Assembly: GCF_027497495.1 (NCBI RefSeq)
Contig: NZ_CP114205.1
Span: 6,634,001-6,698,000, forward strand
DNA: 64,000 nucleotides
DNA from: Streptomyces tubercidicus
GTDB taxonomy: Bacteria; Actinomycetota; Actinomycetes; Streptomycetales; Streptomycetaceae
Direction: 5' to 3'
Every line of letters begins with the position of its first letter. Position 1 is the first letter of the stretch. A model generated the notes under the pieces. The model saw nothing but the letters and a program-made list of their open reading frames with translations, was not told where the DNA came from and made no database searches. Below, in pieces: positions 43,081 through 51,836 of the stretch. Made by a program: the position numbers and the translations under genes.

Positions 43081-45605
43081 TGCGGGTCCCGCTTTCTTGG
43101 CTGCGGGAGTACGTCGACCTGCCGGCGACGGAGACCGGCCGTGACGTACAGGCCAAGCTCATCGCCGTCGGCCTGGAGGTCGAGACCGTCGAGCGCCTCG
43201 GCGAGGGCCTCAAGGGCCCGCTCGTCGTCGGCCAGGTGCTGACCATCGAGGAGCTGGACGGCTTCAAGAAGCCGATCCGCTTCTGCACGGTCGACGTCGG
43301 CCAGGCCAACGGCACCGGCGAGCCCCAGGAAATCGTCTGTGGCGCGCGGAACTTCGCCGTCGGCGACAAGGTCGTGGTCGTGCTGCCCGGCGCCGTGCTG
43401 CCCGGCGACTTCAAGATCGCCGCGCGGAAGACGTACGGCAAGAAGTCGCACGGCATGATCTGCTCCGGCGACGAGCTGGGCATGGGCGACGACGGCACGC
43501 ACGGCATCATCGTGCTGCCGCCGGAGTACGAGGTCGGTACCGACGCGATCGAGCTGCTGGAGCTCGTCGACGAGGTGCTGGACATCGCCGTCACCCCGGA
43601 CCGCGGCTACTGCCTGTCGATGCGCGGGGTGGCCCGCGAGACCGCCACCGCGTACGGCCTGCCGCTGCGCGACCCGGCGCTGCTGGACGTGCCGCCGCCG
43701 AACTCCGCCGGCTACCCCGTCCAGGTCTCCGACCCCCTCGGCTGCGACCGCTTCACCGCCCGTACGGTCACCGGCCTGGAGCCCGGCGCGCGCACCCCGC
43801 TGTGGATGCAGCGCCGCCTCCAGAAGGCCGGGATGCGCCCGGTCTCGCTGGCCGTCGACATCACCAACTACGTGATGCTGGAGCTCGGCCAGCCGCTGCA
43901 CGCCTATGACCGCACCAGCGTCGACGGCCCGATCGGCGTCCGACGGGCGACCGCCGGTGAGCAGCTGACCACCCTGGACGGCACCAAGCGGGTGCTGGAC
44001 GCCGAGGACCTGGTCATCACCGACAACCGCGGGCCGATCGGCCTCGCGGGCGTCATGGGCGGCGCCAACACCGAGATCGCGGCCCCGGTCGCCGACCCCG
44101 GGACCGGCGAGCCGCGCGGCACCACCGACGTCGTGATCGAGGCCGCGCACTTCGACGCGCTGTCCATCGCCCGTACGGCCCGCCGGCACAAGCTGTCCTC
44201 GGAGGCCGCCAAGCGCTTCGAGCGCGGGGTGGACCCGGAGGCCGCGTCCGCCGCGGCGCAGCGCACCGTCGACCTGCTGGTGCTGCTCGCGGGCGGCACC
44301 GCCGAGGACGGCGTCACCGAGGTCGTCACGCCCCGCGGGCCGCGCACGATCACCATTTCCGCCAACCACCCGGACAAGGTCGCCGGTGTCGACTACGGCC
44401 GGGAGACCGTCGTCCGCCGCCTCCAGCAGGTCGGCTGCGACGCCTACGGGCAGGACGAGCTGGTCGTGACCGTGCCGTCCTGGCGGCCGGACCTCAGCGA
44501 GCCGAACGACCTGGCCGAAGAGGTCATCCGGCTGGAGGGCTACGAGAACCTGCCCTCCACCCTCCCCAAGCCGCCGGCCGGCCGCGGGCTGACCGAGCGT
44601 CAGCGGCTGCACCGCCGGGTCGGCCGGGCGCTGGCCGGTGCGGGCTATGTCGAGGCGCTGAACTACCCGTTCACCGGCTCGGCGATCCTCGACCAGCTCG
44701 GCATCGAGGCGGACGACCCGCGCCGCGCGGCCGTCACCCTCGTCAACCCGCTCTCCGACGAGGAGCCCGACCTCCGTACGACGCTCATCCCGGGGCTGCT
44801 GAACGCGCTGCGCCGCAACTACGGGCGCGGTACCCACGACCTGGCGCTCTTCGAGACCGGTCCGGTCTTCCGGGCGACCGGCGACGAGAAGCCGGCCAGC
44901 CGGCTGGTCGTCGACCGCCGGCCGACCGACGACGAGATCGCCTCGCTGGACGCCTCGCTCCCGCAGCAGCCGCGGCGCGCCGCGGTGGTGCTCGCCGGGG
45001 GCCGTGAGCAGGACGGCTGGTGGGGTTCCGCACGCCCGGCGATCTGGGCGGACGCCATCGAGGCGGGCCGTACGGTCGCCCGTGAGGCCGGTGTCGAGCT
45101 GATCGTCCGGCAGGACCAGCACGCCCCGTTCCACCCGGGCCGCTGTGCGGCGCTGCTCGCCCTCGCCGACGGCGAGGAGATCCTCGTCGGCAACGCGGGT
45201 GAGCTGCACCCGAGGGTCATCAAGACGCTGGCCCTGCCGGAGCGCACCTGCGCGATGGAGATCGACCTGGACCGCCTGGAGCAGGCCGGTACCGGACCGC
45301 TGCGCGCCCCGAAGATCTCGGCCTTCCCGGTCGCGACCCAGGACGTCGCGCTCGTGGTCGACGCCGGTGTCCCGGCGGCCGAGGTCGAGGGCGCGCTGCG
45401 CGACGGTGCGGGTGAACTGCTGGAGTCGCTGCGGCTGTTCGACGTCTTCACCGGCGAGCAGATCGGCGCGGGCAAGAAGTCGCTGGCGTACGCGCTGCGC
45501 TTCCGCGCCGACGACCGGACGCTGACCGCCGAGGATGCCTCGGCGGCCCGTGACGCGGCGATCGCGGCGGCCGTGGAGCGGACCGGGGCGGTGCTGCGCG
45601 GCTGA
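43080..45605 (+). CDS. pheT: Phenylalanine--tRNA ligase beta subunit
   Basis: PheT carries tRNA recognition and editing. The 841 residues show the EMAP-like tRNA-binding domain (about 40-150, [18 protein letters not shown]), the B1/B5 DNA-binding-like domains, the B3/4 editing region ([19 protein letters not shown]), the catalytic-like core (YNPFTGS-type segment near residue 525) and the C-terminal FDX-ACB anticodon-binding domain ([20 protein letters not shown]). It begins with ATG overlapping the pheS TGA. A 20-bp terminator follows, so pheST is a two-gene operon. Confidence 0.98.
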   Translation: MRVPLSWLREYVDLPATETGRDVQAKLIAVGLEVETVERLGEGLKGPLVVGQVLTIEELDGFKKPIRFCTVDVGQANGTGEPQEIVCGARNFAVGDKVVVVLPGAVLPGDFKIAARKTYGKKSHGMICSGDELGMGDDGTHGIIVLPPEYEVGTDAIELLELVDEVLDIAVTPDRGYCLSMRGVARETATAYGLPLRDPALLDVPPPNSAGYPVQVSDPLGCDRFTARTVTGLEPGARTPLWMQRRLQKAGMRPVSLAVDITNYVMLELGQPLHAYDRTSVDGPIGVRRATAGEQLTTLDGTKRVLDAEDLVITDNRGPIGLAGVMGGANTEIAAPVADPGTGEPRGTTDVVIEAAHFDALSIARTARRHKLSSEAAKRFERGVDPEAASAAAQRTVDLLVLLAGGTAEDGVTEVVTPRGPRTITISANHPDKVAGVDYGRETVVRRLQQVGCDAYGQDELVVTVPSWRPDLSEPNDLAEEVIRLEGYENLPSTLPKPPAGRGLTERQRLHRRVGRALAGAGYVEALNYPFTGSAILDQLGIEADDPRRAAVTLVNPLSDEEPDLRTTLIPGLLNALRRNYGRGTHDLALFETGPVFRATGDEKPASRLVVDRRPTDDEIASLDASLPQQPRRAAVVLAGGREQDGWWGSARPAIWADAIEAGRTVAREAGVELIVRQDQHAPFHPGRCAALLALADGEEILVGNAGELHPRVIKTLALPERTCAMEIDLDRLEQAGTGPLRAPKISAFPVATQDVALVVDAGVPAAEVEGALRDGAGELLESLRLFDVFTGEQIGAGKKSLAYALRFRADDRTLTAEDASAARDAAIAAAVERTGAVLRG

Positions 45606-45646
45606 GCCAGGGCGTTGCCCGTGGCCGCCGTGACGGTGTGCTGAAG

Positions 45647-45694
45647 GGGGCGAGGGCGTGGACGGTGTGGACCGTCCGCGCCCTCGCCCCTTTT
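45647..45694 (+). terminator. Intrinsic terminator after pheT
   Basis: A 20-nt arm (45647-45666) pairs with 45671-45690 with one G-T pair and a GTGG loop, and TTTT follows directly. It is a strong factor-independent terminator. Confidence 0.92.
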
Positions 45695-45700
45695 CGGATC

Positions 45701-45734
45701 CGTACAGCATCACCCCATCGGGTGATGCTGTACG
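45701..45734. repeat. Perfect 15-bp inverted repeat after the pheT terminator
   Basis: CGTACAGCATCACCC (45701-45715) pairs perfectly with 45720-45734 around CATC. It has no T-run and follows the terminator by 7 nt. It is more AT-rich than the surroundings and may be an operator or RNA structure in the 5' region of the next gene. Confidence 0.7.
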
Positions 45735-45896
45735 TATCGCCGTCGGATGGACACCTGACGTCGCGAGAATCGACCGGGTCGGCAGGGCCCATGTGATCAC
45801 GGCAGCGGGCCGGACCGACCCGCTCACGAGCTGGGGAACCACCAGCTGGACCCCGTGAGCCCGCCATGATCCGCACGCCCTAGGGAGACCCCCGGC

Positions 45897-47108
45897 ATGA
45901 TCCGAAACCGGGCGAGAGGCTTCGCCCGGCGCGCCTTCGTCTTCGTCCTGCCCGGCCTGTGGGTCCTCGGCGTCGTGATCTGGGAGCTGAGCCGGCCGAC
46001 CAGCGGCCGGCTGCTGCAACTCCTCGCCGCCGCACCGGCCATCGCCTGCGCGGGCACCGGCCGCCGCCGGTGCGTCCTGCTCGGCGGGGTGTGCGCGCTG
46101 CTCGCGCTGGTGCCGTTCGGCGAGGTGGAGCCCGGGACCGGCTGGGGCACGCGCCTGGTGACCTGCGGGGCGATCCTCACGGTGATCGGGGTGAGCTATC
46201 TGACCGCCGGGCGGCGGCTGCGGCTGCTGCGGGAGCTGGAGCGGACCCGGGAGGTCGCGCTCACCGCGCAGCGGGTGCTGCTGCGGCCGTTACCGCGCCG
46301 GATCGACGGGGTGCTGCTGGCGGCCGACCATCTCTCGGTGAGCGAGGGGGCCGTGGTCGGCGGCGATCTGTACGAGGTGGTGGGGACCCGGCACGGGGTC
46401 CGGGCGGTGATCGGGGATGTGCGCGGGCACGGGCTGGCCGCGATGGGCACGGTCGCGGCGATGCTCGGCAGCTTCCGCGAGGTGGCGCACGATGAGCCCG
46501 AACTGGGCGGTGTGCTGCGCCGGTTGGAGCGCTCGCATCAGCGGTATCTGCGGGAGCGGGGGTACCCCGGGCGGCCGGCGGGCGGCGCGGAGCCGGCCGG
46601 TCCGTTCGCCGAGGAGTTCGTGACGCTGCTGCTCGTGGAGGTGGCTGCGGACGGGTCCGTCACGGCGCTCAACTGCGGGCATCCATGGCCCTATCGGATC
46701 GCTCGCCAGGCGGTCGCACCGGTCTCCCCGGCCGATCCGATGCCGCCGCTGGGCCTGTTCCCGTTGCCCGAGGAGCTGTCCGCGGTGTGCTGCGGGCGAC
46801 TGCGGCCCGGGGAGGGGCTGTTTCTCCACACCGACGGGGCGGCCGACGCGCGGGACGCGGCCGGGGAGTTCTTTCCGCTGGCCCAGGAGCTGCGCAGCAG
46901 TGTCGCGGCGGCCGCGGCCCCGGGCGGGCCCTCGCCGGCGGGAGTGGTCGGCACGGTGCGCGAGGCGTTGCTGCGGCATGCGGGCGGACGGCTGACGGAT
47001 GATGTGGCGCTGCTGATGCTGAGCAACGACCGGGTGCGGGTGCCGGCGCAGGCGTCACGGGCCCGGCGGGCAGGAACGGGGCGCGTGGAGGCGGGCCGGG
47101 CCGAGTAG
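45897..47108 (+). CDS. Membrane-anchored PP2C/SpoIIE-family protein phosphatase
   Basis: This 403-residue protein has three N-terminal hydrophobic segments (residues about 13-100), then a SpoIIE/RsbU-type PPM phosphatase domain from about residue 125. Visible motifs are GGDLYEVVGT, AVIGDVRGHGLAA, EFVTLLLVEV, ALNCGHPWPY and FLHTDGAADARDAAG, with the metal-binding Asp residues kept. Such proteins dephosphorylate anti-sigma-factor antagonists. AGGGAG precedes ATG 45897. Codon 132 is TTA (46290-46292), rare in Streptomyces, so translation may depend on the bldA tRNA and hence on developmental stage. Confidence 0.9.
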   Translation: MIRNRARGFARRAFVFVLPGLWVLGVVIWELSRPTSGRLLQLLAAAPAIACAGTGRRRCVLLGGVCALLALVPFGEVEPGTGWGTRLVTCGAILTVIGVSYLTAGRRLRLLRELERTREVALTAQRVLLRPLPRRIDGVLLAADHLSVSEGAVVGGDLYEVVGTRHGVRAVIGDVRGHGLAAMGTVAAMLGSFREVAHDEPELGGVLRRLERSHQRYLRERGYPGRPAGGAEPAGPFAEEFVTLLLVEVAADGSVTALNCGHPWPYRIARQAVAPVSPADPMPPLGLFPLPEELSAVCCGRLRPGEGLFLHTDGAADARDAAGEFFPLAQELRSSVAAAAAPGGPSPAGVVGTVREALLRHAGGRLTDDVALLMLSNDRVRVPAQASRARRAGTGRVEAGRAE

Positions 47109-47149
47109 CCGGGCCCGGATGGGGCGGGCGGTCGGCCGTCGCGCGCCCC

Positions 47150-47166
47150 TTCACACCCCGTGTGAA
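47150..47166. promoter_or_regulatory. TTCACAC-N3-GTGTGAA palindrome, copy 1
   Basis: TTCACACCCCGTGTGAA is a perfect dyad of 7-nt arms around CCC. It lies 94 nt upstream of the NsdA-like gene. The same sequence recurs near 49.6 kb, which marks it as a protein-binding site. Confidence 0.6.
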
Positions 47167-47260
47167 GCGGCGTTCACTACGCTCAATTGACGGAGTGGTC
47201 CTGTCGACAAGGCCATGAGCCGACGGCCCGCAGGCGGGCCCGGCTCACCGGGAGGCCGGT

Positions 47261-48598
47261 ATGGAGCCCAACACCCTGCTGGACGCGATGCTCGACGAGT
47301 CCGGTATCTCGCATGCGGGACTCGCCGCGCGGATCAATCAGCTCGGCCGGCGCCGCGGTCTGGCGCTGCGGTACGAACACACCGCGGTGACCCGGTGGTT
47401 GAAGGGGCAGCGGCCGCGTGGGCAGGTGCCCGATCTGATCTGCGAGATCCTGGGTGAACGGCTGCACCGGCCGGTCGGGCTCGCCGACATCGGGTTCAGC
47501 GGACCGGGCTCGCGGAGGGCCGCCGACACCCCGCTCTCCGGCTTCGTCGAGCGGGCCACCGCGCTGTGGCGGTCCGATGAGCAGCAGCGGCCGCACATCC
47601 TCGACGCACCGGCGCTCACCGGCACCTCGGCGGTCATCCCCGTATGGGAGTGGGAGAACCCGCCCGAGGACTGCGATGTCTCACGCGACGGGCTGACCCG
47701 GGTCGGCAGCGCCGATATCGAGATGCTGCGCACCGCGCGGACGCACTACGAGGCGATGTACCGGAAGGCGGGTGGTATCGCTACCAGAGCACGCATCGTG
47801 GGATTCCTCAACGCCGAGGCGGCGCCGCTGCTGCGGGGCAGCTACAGCGATGCGACGGGGCGTCAGCTCCACCGGGCGACCGGCGGACTGGTCGCGGTCG
47901 CCGGCATCTGCGCGTACGACTCGGACGCTCTCGGGCTGGCCCAGCGCTACTTCCATCAGGCGCTGCGGCTGGCCAAGGCCAGCGGGGACCGCGGCCTCGG
48001 CGCGTATGTCATCGCGCTGCTGGTCAACCAGTCCCTCTTCGTACGGGAATACCGCCAGGCGGTCGCCTTCGCGGAGGCGGCGCTGCGGGCCGCGGGTCCG
48101 CAGATCACTCCGGCGCTCTCCGCGGACCTCTACGCGATGCAGGCCAAGTCCTACGCCCGGCTCGGCGACGGCGCGGGCGCGCTGTCCTGCATCCGGCGCG
48201 CGGAGGCGGCCGCGGAGCGTATCCGGCCCGGTCTCGAACCGGCCGAGACGGGCTATGTCCAGCCCGGCCTGGTGAATGTACAGGTGGCGGAGGCGCTGCT
48301 GAGCCTGGGGGACTTACGGGCCGCCCGGGAACAGGCGGACGCCGCCGTCGACACCCCCGCACACGACCGCGGCCGGGTCCACCGGCTGGCCATGCTCACC
48401 CATATCGAGCTGCGTCAAGGCGATGCGGACCGGGCCGTGGCCAATGCCGCGCAGATGACGGAGCAGGCTCGCGGCATGGAGTCGCACCGGCTGCGGGACC
48501 GGCTGCGGGCGGTGCGCGAACATCTGGCGGAGACCGGGAGCTCCGCGACGGACGAGGCTGCCGATCTCATCGACGAGGTGCTGCGCGTTCCGCTGTAG
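47261..48598 (+). CDS. NsdA-like regulator (helix-turn-helix plus TPR-type repeats)
   Basis: This 445-residue protein begins EPNTLLDAMLDESGISHAGL and continues AARINQLGRRRGLALRYEHTAVTRWLKGQRPRG in pieces, a helix-turn-helix start like that of NsdA, a Streptomyces repressor of sporulation and antibiotic production. Residues about 190-440 form TPR-like helical repeats (ALGLAQRYFHQALRLAKASG, LYAMQAKSYARLGDGAGAL). GGAGG at 47251-47255 fixes ATG 47261. Codon 352 is TTA (48314-48316), a bldA dependence signal. A TTCACAC palindrome lies upstream. It probably controls development; targets are unknown. Confidence 0.85.
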   Translation: MEPNTLLDAMLDESGISHAGLAARINQLGRRRGLALRYEHTAVTRWLKGQRPRGQVPDLICEILGERLHRPVGLADIGFSGPGSRRAADTPLSGFVERATALWRSDEQQRPHILDAPALTGTSAVIPVWEWENPPEDCDVSRDGLTRVGSADIEMLRTARTHYEAMYRKAGGIATRARIVGFLNAEAAPLLRGSYSDATGRQLHRATGGLVAVAGICAYDSDALGLAQRYFHQALRLAKASGDRGLGAYVIALLVNQSLFVREYRQAVAFAEAALRAAGPQITPALSADLYAMQAKSYARLGDGAGALSCIRRAEAAAERIRPGLEPAETGYVQPGLVNVQVAEALLSLGDLRAAREQADAAVDTPAHDRGRVHRLAMLTHIELRQGDADRAVANAAQMTEQARGMESHRLRDRLRAVREHLAETGSSATDEAADLIDEVLRVPL

Positions 48599-48666
48599 GG
48601 CGTACGACACGCCCCTGACCGGGCTCGTGTCACCTTGCCGGCACTACAGCGGAAGGTGGCAGTTAC

Positions 48667-49197
48667 GTGCGTTGGAACAATCTCAGCGAAAAGCCCGTCT
48701 ATGCGAATCCCTGGTTCCGGGTCAATCTGGCCGATGTGGAACTGCCGGACGGCCGGCACCTGGACCACTATCTGATCCGGATGCGGCCGGTCGCCGTGGC
48801 CACGGTGGTCAATGAGGCCCATGAGGTGCTGCTGCTGTGGCGGCACCGGTTCATCACCGACACCTGGGGCTGGGAGCTGGCCGCCGGTGTCGTCGAGGAC
48901 GGTGAGGACCTCGCGGCGGCGGCCGCCCGGGAGATGGAGGAGGAGACCGGGTGGCGCCCGGGACCCCTCCACCACCTCCTCACGGTGGAGCCCTCCAACG
49001 GCCTCACCGACGCGCGGCATCACATCTACTGGTCCGAGGAGGGCGAGTACGTAGGCCCGCCCCAGGACGGTTTCGAGTCCGAGCGGCGGGAGTGGGTGCC
49101 GTTGAAGCTGGTGCCCGACATGGTGGCGCGGGGGGAGGTGCCGGCCGCCAATATGGCCGCCGCCCTGCTGATGCTGCATCACCTCCGGTTGGGCTGA
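48667..49197 (+). CDS. NUDIX hydrolase
   Basis: This 176-residue enzyme hydrolyses nucleoside diphosphates linked to another group. The Nudix box is complete: GVVEDGEDLAAAAAREMEEETGW, split as G-x5-E-x7-REMEEETGW. The preceding WGWELAAG and the VEPSNGLTDARHHIYW segment recall ADP-ribose pyrophosphatases. The start is GTG 48667 with GGAAGG about 10 nt upstream. It lies 68 bp after the NsdA-like gene on the same strand and may share its transcript. If it does cleave ADP-ribose, its nearness to an ART-toxin operon is curious. Confidence 0.9.
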   Translation: MRWNNLSEKPVYANPWFRVNLADVELPDGRHLDHYLIRMRPVAVATVVNEAHEVLLLWRHRFITDTWGWELAAGVVEDGEDLAAAAAREMEEETGWRPGPLHHLLTVEPSNGLTDARHHIYWSEEGEYVGPPQDGFESERREWVPLKLVPDMVARGEVPAANMAAALLMLHHLRLG

Positions 49198-49205
49198 CCG
49201 GCACC

Positions 49206-49252
49206 GGCCGGTGACCGCGTCCGGCGGCTGCGCCGGCCGGCGGTCACCGGCC
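49206..49252. terminator. Bidirectional terminator overlapping a 3' end
   Basis: GGCCGGTGACCGC (49206-49218) pairs perfectly with 49240-49252. The right arm covers the last codons of the minus-strand gene ending at 49244. Confidence 0.7.
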
Positions 49253-49501
49253 CAGCGCCTGCCACACCGCCACCACCAGCGCCGCGAGCCCCGTGAGCGC
49301 GGCGGCGGACGGCAGCGGCCAGCGGGTGCTCTCCAGCCGTGTGACGCGGGCCTGCAGGTCATCCGCGTCCCGCTCGTACTGCGCGGAGCGCTGGGCCAGC
49401 AGCGCGAGTTGGCCGTCGACCCGGGCGGTGCGGACGTCGAGCAGACGCCTCAGCTCCGCTAAGTCGGCGGCTACCAGATCGGGTTCGGGGTGGGCGGTCA
49501 C
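49244..49501 (-). CDS. Small coiled-coil protein with C-terminal membrane anchor
   Basis: This 85-residue protein of unknown function has a long amphipathic helix with heptad-like spacing (DLAELRRLLDVRTARVDGQL, AQYERDADDLQARVTRLE) and a C-terminal hydrophobic tail (AAALTGLAALVVAVWQAL), so it is a tail-anchored coiled-coil protein. GTG 49501 is preferred because GAGGAG sits 6 nt upstream; a TTG at 49558 is the other option. It is divergent from the 50168 gene, with the palindromes at 49.6 kb between. Confidence 0.65.
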   Translation of the reverse strand: MTAHPEPDLVAADLAELRRLLDVRTARVDGQLALLAQRSAQYERDADDLQARVTRLESTRWPLPSAAALTGLAALVVAVWQALGR

Positions 49502-49612
49502 GGTCCGCTCCTCATTCCTTCGGTCAGCTGCGTCGGTATCCGTACGGGCCTCAGTCAACTGTGCTGCGGCGACGGGCGGGAGCGTGTGCGGCGGGGAGAT
49601 CCGGGTCTGCGG

Positions 49613-49629
49613 CGCACACCCCGTGTGAA
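49613..49629. promoter_or_regulatory. TTCACAC-type palindrome, copy 2 (imperfect)
   Basis: CGCACACCCCGTGTGAA matches the 47150 palindrome at 15 of 17 positions; the two outermost left bases differ. It is adjacent to the BldD-type box. Confidence 0.55.
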
Positions 49630-49644
49630 GTGACGCAGCGTCAC
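49630..49644. promoter_or_regulatory. BldD-type box
   Basis: GTGACGCAGCGTCAC is a perfect 15-bp palindrome around A. Its core TGACGCAGCGTCA (49631-49643) fits the BldD consensus TNACNC(A/T)GNGTNA at every defined position. BldD represses developmental genes during vegetative growth. Confidence 0.65.
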
Positions 49645-49659
49645 ACCACGTCGTCGGCC

Positions 49660-49676
49660 TTCACACGGGGTGTGAA
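49660..49676. promoter_or_regulatory. TTCACAC-type palindrome, copy 3
   Basis: TTCACACGGGGTGTGAA is the exact reverse complement of the palindrome at 47150-47166. Confidence 0.6.
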
Positions 49677-50167
49677 CCACACACTCCCACCGACCCGCTT
49701 CACACGCTCCCGTACGCACCCGCACGGGGGTTGACTCGAAGGTGCCACGGGGGCCGAAGCCGGCGGACGGGCGCCCGCCGGCCCGGGGTCCGCCCGCCGG
49801 TTTTCCCCCGAGCGGCGGGCGGACGGTCCGTGGGGCGGGCGCGGGACCGTGTAGCGATCCCGGGCGGGACACCGTCAGGTCGTCGGCCCGCGAGCCAGTC
49901 GCGCAGGAAGTCCCCGCGTTCCGAGGCCCATGCCGGTGGCGGTCCGGTAGCCGCCGTTGGGGCACGGCGGCCGGCGGAGCAGGTGGACGAGGGCGTCGCT
50001 GGAGGTCGGCCGATGCGCCTGCGAGGTCACCGATTGCTTTCGATGAACAATCGCTTTGGCCAACTCGCCCTGCAATATGGGGAGTTCTACGACATGATGG
50101 CGCCATGGGGAAGCAGTGACACTGCCGAGTGTCGTTTCTCATCGAGCAGTTTGAGTGTGGAGGGATC

Positions 50168-50464
50168 GTGGATCGTTTCCTTGAGGCGGTGCGCAGGCAT
50201 CGCCGACCCGCCATCCTGATCGCGGCCGGCCTCGTGATTCTGCTGCTACACGGGGTGATGTACACGACAGTGGACACGGGCCTCGGCAACATTGACCTGT
50301 CCGCGCCGCCAGGAGAGTGGGAGCAGTACCAGGTCGACCAGGACGGCTTCACCCGGCTGATGGCCGCGAGCAGCGTGTTTCCGCCCATCGGTCAGGCACT
50401 GCTGATCGCGGGGCTCCTCGGCTGGATCCTTGAGGCGCAACGCGACAGGCGAGACCGGGACTGA
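50168..50464 (+). CDS. Small membrane protein of unknown function
   Basis: This 98-residue protein has two hydrophobic segments, residues about 14-33 (PAILIAAGLVILLLHGVMY) and 74-88 (PPIGQALLIAGLLGWIL), with a polar loop between and a charged C-terminus (EAQRDRRDRD). GTG 50168 is preferred over GTG 50129, since upstream codons have weak G/C bias in the third position. AGGG lies close upstream. The next membrane-protein gene begins 10 bp after its stop, so the two probably form an operon downstream of the BldD-type box. Confidence 0.7.
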   Translation: MDRFLEAVRRHRRPAILIAAGLVILLLHGVMYTTVDTGLGNIDLSAPPGEWEQYQVDQDGFTRLMAASSVFPPIGQALLIAGLLGWILEAQRDRRDRD

Positions 50465-50474
50465 GGCCGCCCCG

Positions 50475-51770
50475 ATGGAGATGTTCCTCGGCGTCCTTGG
50501 CGCTGTCGTCGGCATCCTGGGGCTGGTCCTCGCGTTCCTCAGCCACCGGCGTCACCAGCGGACCCGGATCGGCTACAGACTCGTCGCGGACAGCCATCTG
50601 GTCCAGAACATGGACGGCATCGAAAACCTGGGTATCCACTACGACGGTCGCGTCCTCAGCAGGCCACGGTTAATGGTCCTGGAGATCATCAACGCGGGCA
50701 ACGTGGCCGTCAGGCGCGAGGACTACCAAGACGATCTGAAGGCCACGTTCCCGGGTGGCGTCGAGATCGTCTGGAGTAGCGTCCACGGGACGCCGTCGTC
50801 GGTGACCGCGGACGTGCGGGTGGCCGCGGACACGGTGGAACTCGGACGCCCGTTGCTCAACGCTCAGGACGTGCTGACGCTGCAGGTCCTGGTCAACGGT
50901 GACGTGACGGGCGTGGAGATCACAGGCCGTGCCGCGGGTTTCAGTGAGGTGGAGAGGCTCGCGGGGCCGAGTACCGGAGTACGGCGCGGGCTGTTGGGAT
51001 CGCCCTCTTCCATCGCGCTCGTTACGCTCATGTCGATCGCGCTGATCGCCACAGCCTGGCTGGTGTACAAGCTCTGGCCGGCGACAGGTGAGAAGAACGA
51101 GGTCCAGAAGTTCACGGTCGACGTGGGCGACATGATCGCGAAGGGCAGGCCCGGCAAGGGCGCCGGCGAGCTCGTCACGGGAAGCACTGCCGACGAATAC
51201 ACCTTCTCCGCGCAGAAGGGGATGCGCCTGTACGTGCAGCAGTTGGACTGCGACCACACGTTTGGGCCCGCTCTATCGCTGCGCCATGCCAACGGGGAGA
51301 GGGTTCCGAACTTCTCCAGCGAGTCGACAGCCGGCTGCGCTTCGGCCAAGCCGGTGGAGCTGGAGAAGCCCGGACACTACACCCTGCGCGTCGCCCAGGG
51401 AGCCCTGTCGTCACTGCCGCAGACATACTCCTTCAAACTCTGGGACGCGCCGGTCGGCAAGCGGAACATCGGCCTCAAAAATGAGATCAAGGGGAGTATC
51501 GAGCAGCCGGGCGGCCGGGACGAGTTCACGATCGATGCTGAGGCCGGGGACCGTATCGCCTTCGACCTCAACCCCGACAAGGGACTGCAGCCGAAATGGA
51601 GTCTGCGGAACCCGGACGGCAGGGAGATCGGCGAGGGCGACCGCTTCCTCTACGCCGACCCAATCGACCTGAACGCCGACGAAAGCGGCAAGTACAAGCT
51701 TGTCGTCGAGTCGGAGCAGGACACCACGGGCGACTACGTCCTGCTCCCGCGCAGCAAGAAAAACTCCTAA
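50475..51770 (+). CDS. Membrane protein with extracytoplasmic beta-sandwich domains
   Basis: This 431-residue protein has an N-terminal hydrophobic segment (FLGVLGAVVGILGLVLAF), a cytoplasmic beta-rich region to about 170, a second transmembrane helix (IALVTLMSIALIATAWLVYKL, about residues 177-197, 21 long and so given by position), then two repeats resembling pre-peptidase C-terminal (PPC) domains: DEYTFSAQKGMRLYV and DEFTIDAEAGDRIAF. Such domains bind polymers or other proteins. Codon 66 is TTA (50670-50672). The gene is probably co-transcribed with the 50168 gene. No enzyme motif is visible. Confidence 0.75.
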   Translation: MEMFLGVLGAVVGILGLVLAFLSHRRHQRTRIGYRLVADSHLVQNMDGIENLGIHYDGRVLSRPRLMVLEIINAGNVAVRREDYQDDLKATFPGGVEIVWSSVHGTPSSVTADVRVAADTVELGRPLLNAQDVLTLQVLVNGDVTGVEITGRAAGFSEVERLAGPSTGVRRGLLGSPSSIALVTLMSIALIATAWLVYKLWPATGEKNEVQKFTVDVGDMIAKGRPGKGAGELVTGSTADEYTFSAQKGMRLYVQQLDCDHTFGPALSLRHANGERVPNFSSESTAGCASAKPVELEKPGHYTLRVAQGALSSLPQTYSFKLWDAPVGKRNIGLKNEIKGSIEQPGGRDEFTIDAEAGDRIAFDLNPDKGLQPKWSLRNPDGREIGEGDRFLYADPIDLNADESGKYKLVVESEQDTTGDYVLLPRSKKNS

Positions 51771-51801
51771 CGGCGAGGTGTGCCCAAGCCACTCCGCGCG
51801 G

Positions 51802-51836
51802 GTCTGCTGCAGATGGGGCATCAGTCTGCAGCAGAC
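51802..51836. terminator. Bidirectional terminator between convergent operons
   Basis: GTCTGCTGCAGA (51802-51813) pairs perfectly with 51825-51836. The right arm overlaps the end of the minus-strand gene. Confidence 0.75.

Larger units (their letters stand above)
49502..50167. other. Gene-poor 666-bp region with palindromes
   Basis: No convincing gene fills this interval. Its left third holds the three palindromes listed separately plus a further TTCACAC half-site near 49700. The right third (from about 50020) is visibly richer in A/T and has the 10-bp palindrome ATGGCGCCAT at 50097-50106. A short open frame from ATG 50043 to 50219 has poor coding bias and may be a gene remnant. Confidence 0.5.

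Noticed and set aside
45658-45858. 66-codon plus-strand frame after pheT
   Set aside because: It runs through the pheT terminator and the inverted repeat and has no ribosome-binding site.
49630-49644. CRP-type site reading of GTGA-N7-TCAC
   Set aside because: CRP sites need a 6-bp spacer between GTGA and TCAC; here it is 7, whereas the BldD consensus fits exactly.
50043-50219. 58-codon plus-strand frame starting ATG AAC AAT CGC
   Set aside because: Weak codon bias, no ribosome-binding site and overlap with the better-supported gene at 50168; at most a gene remnant.
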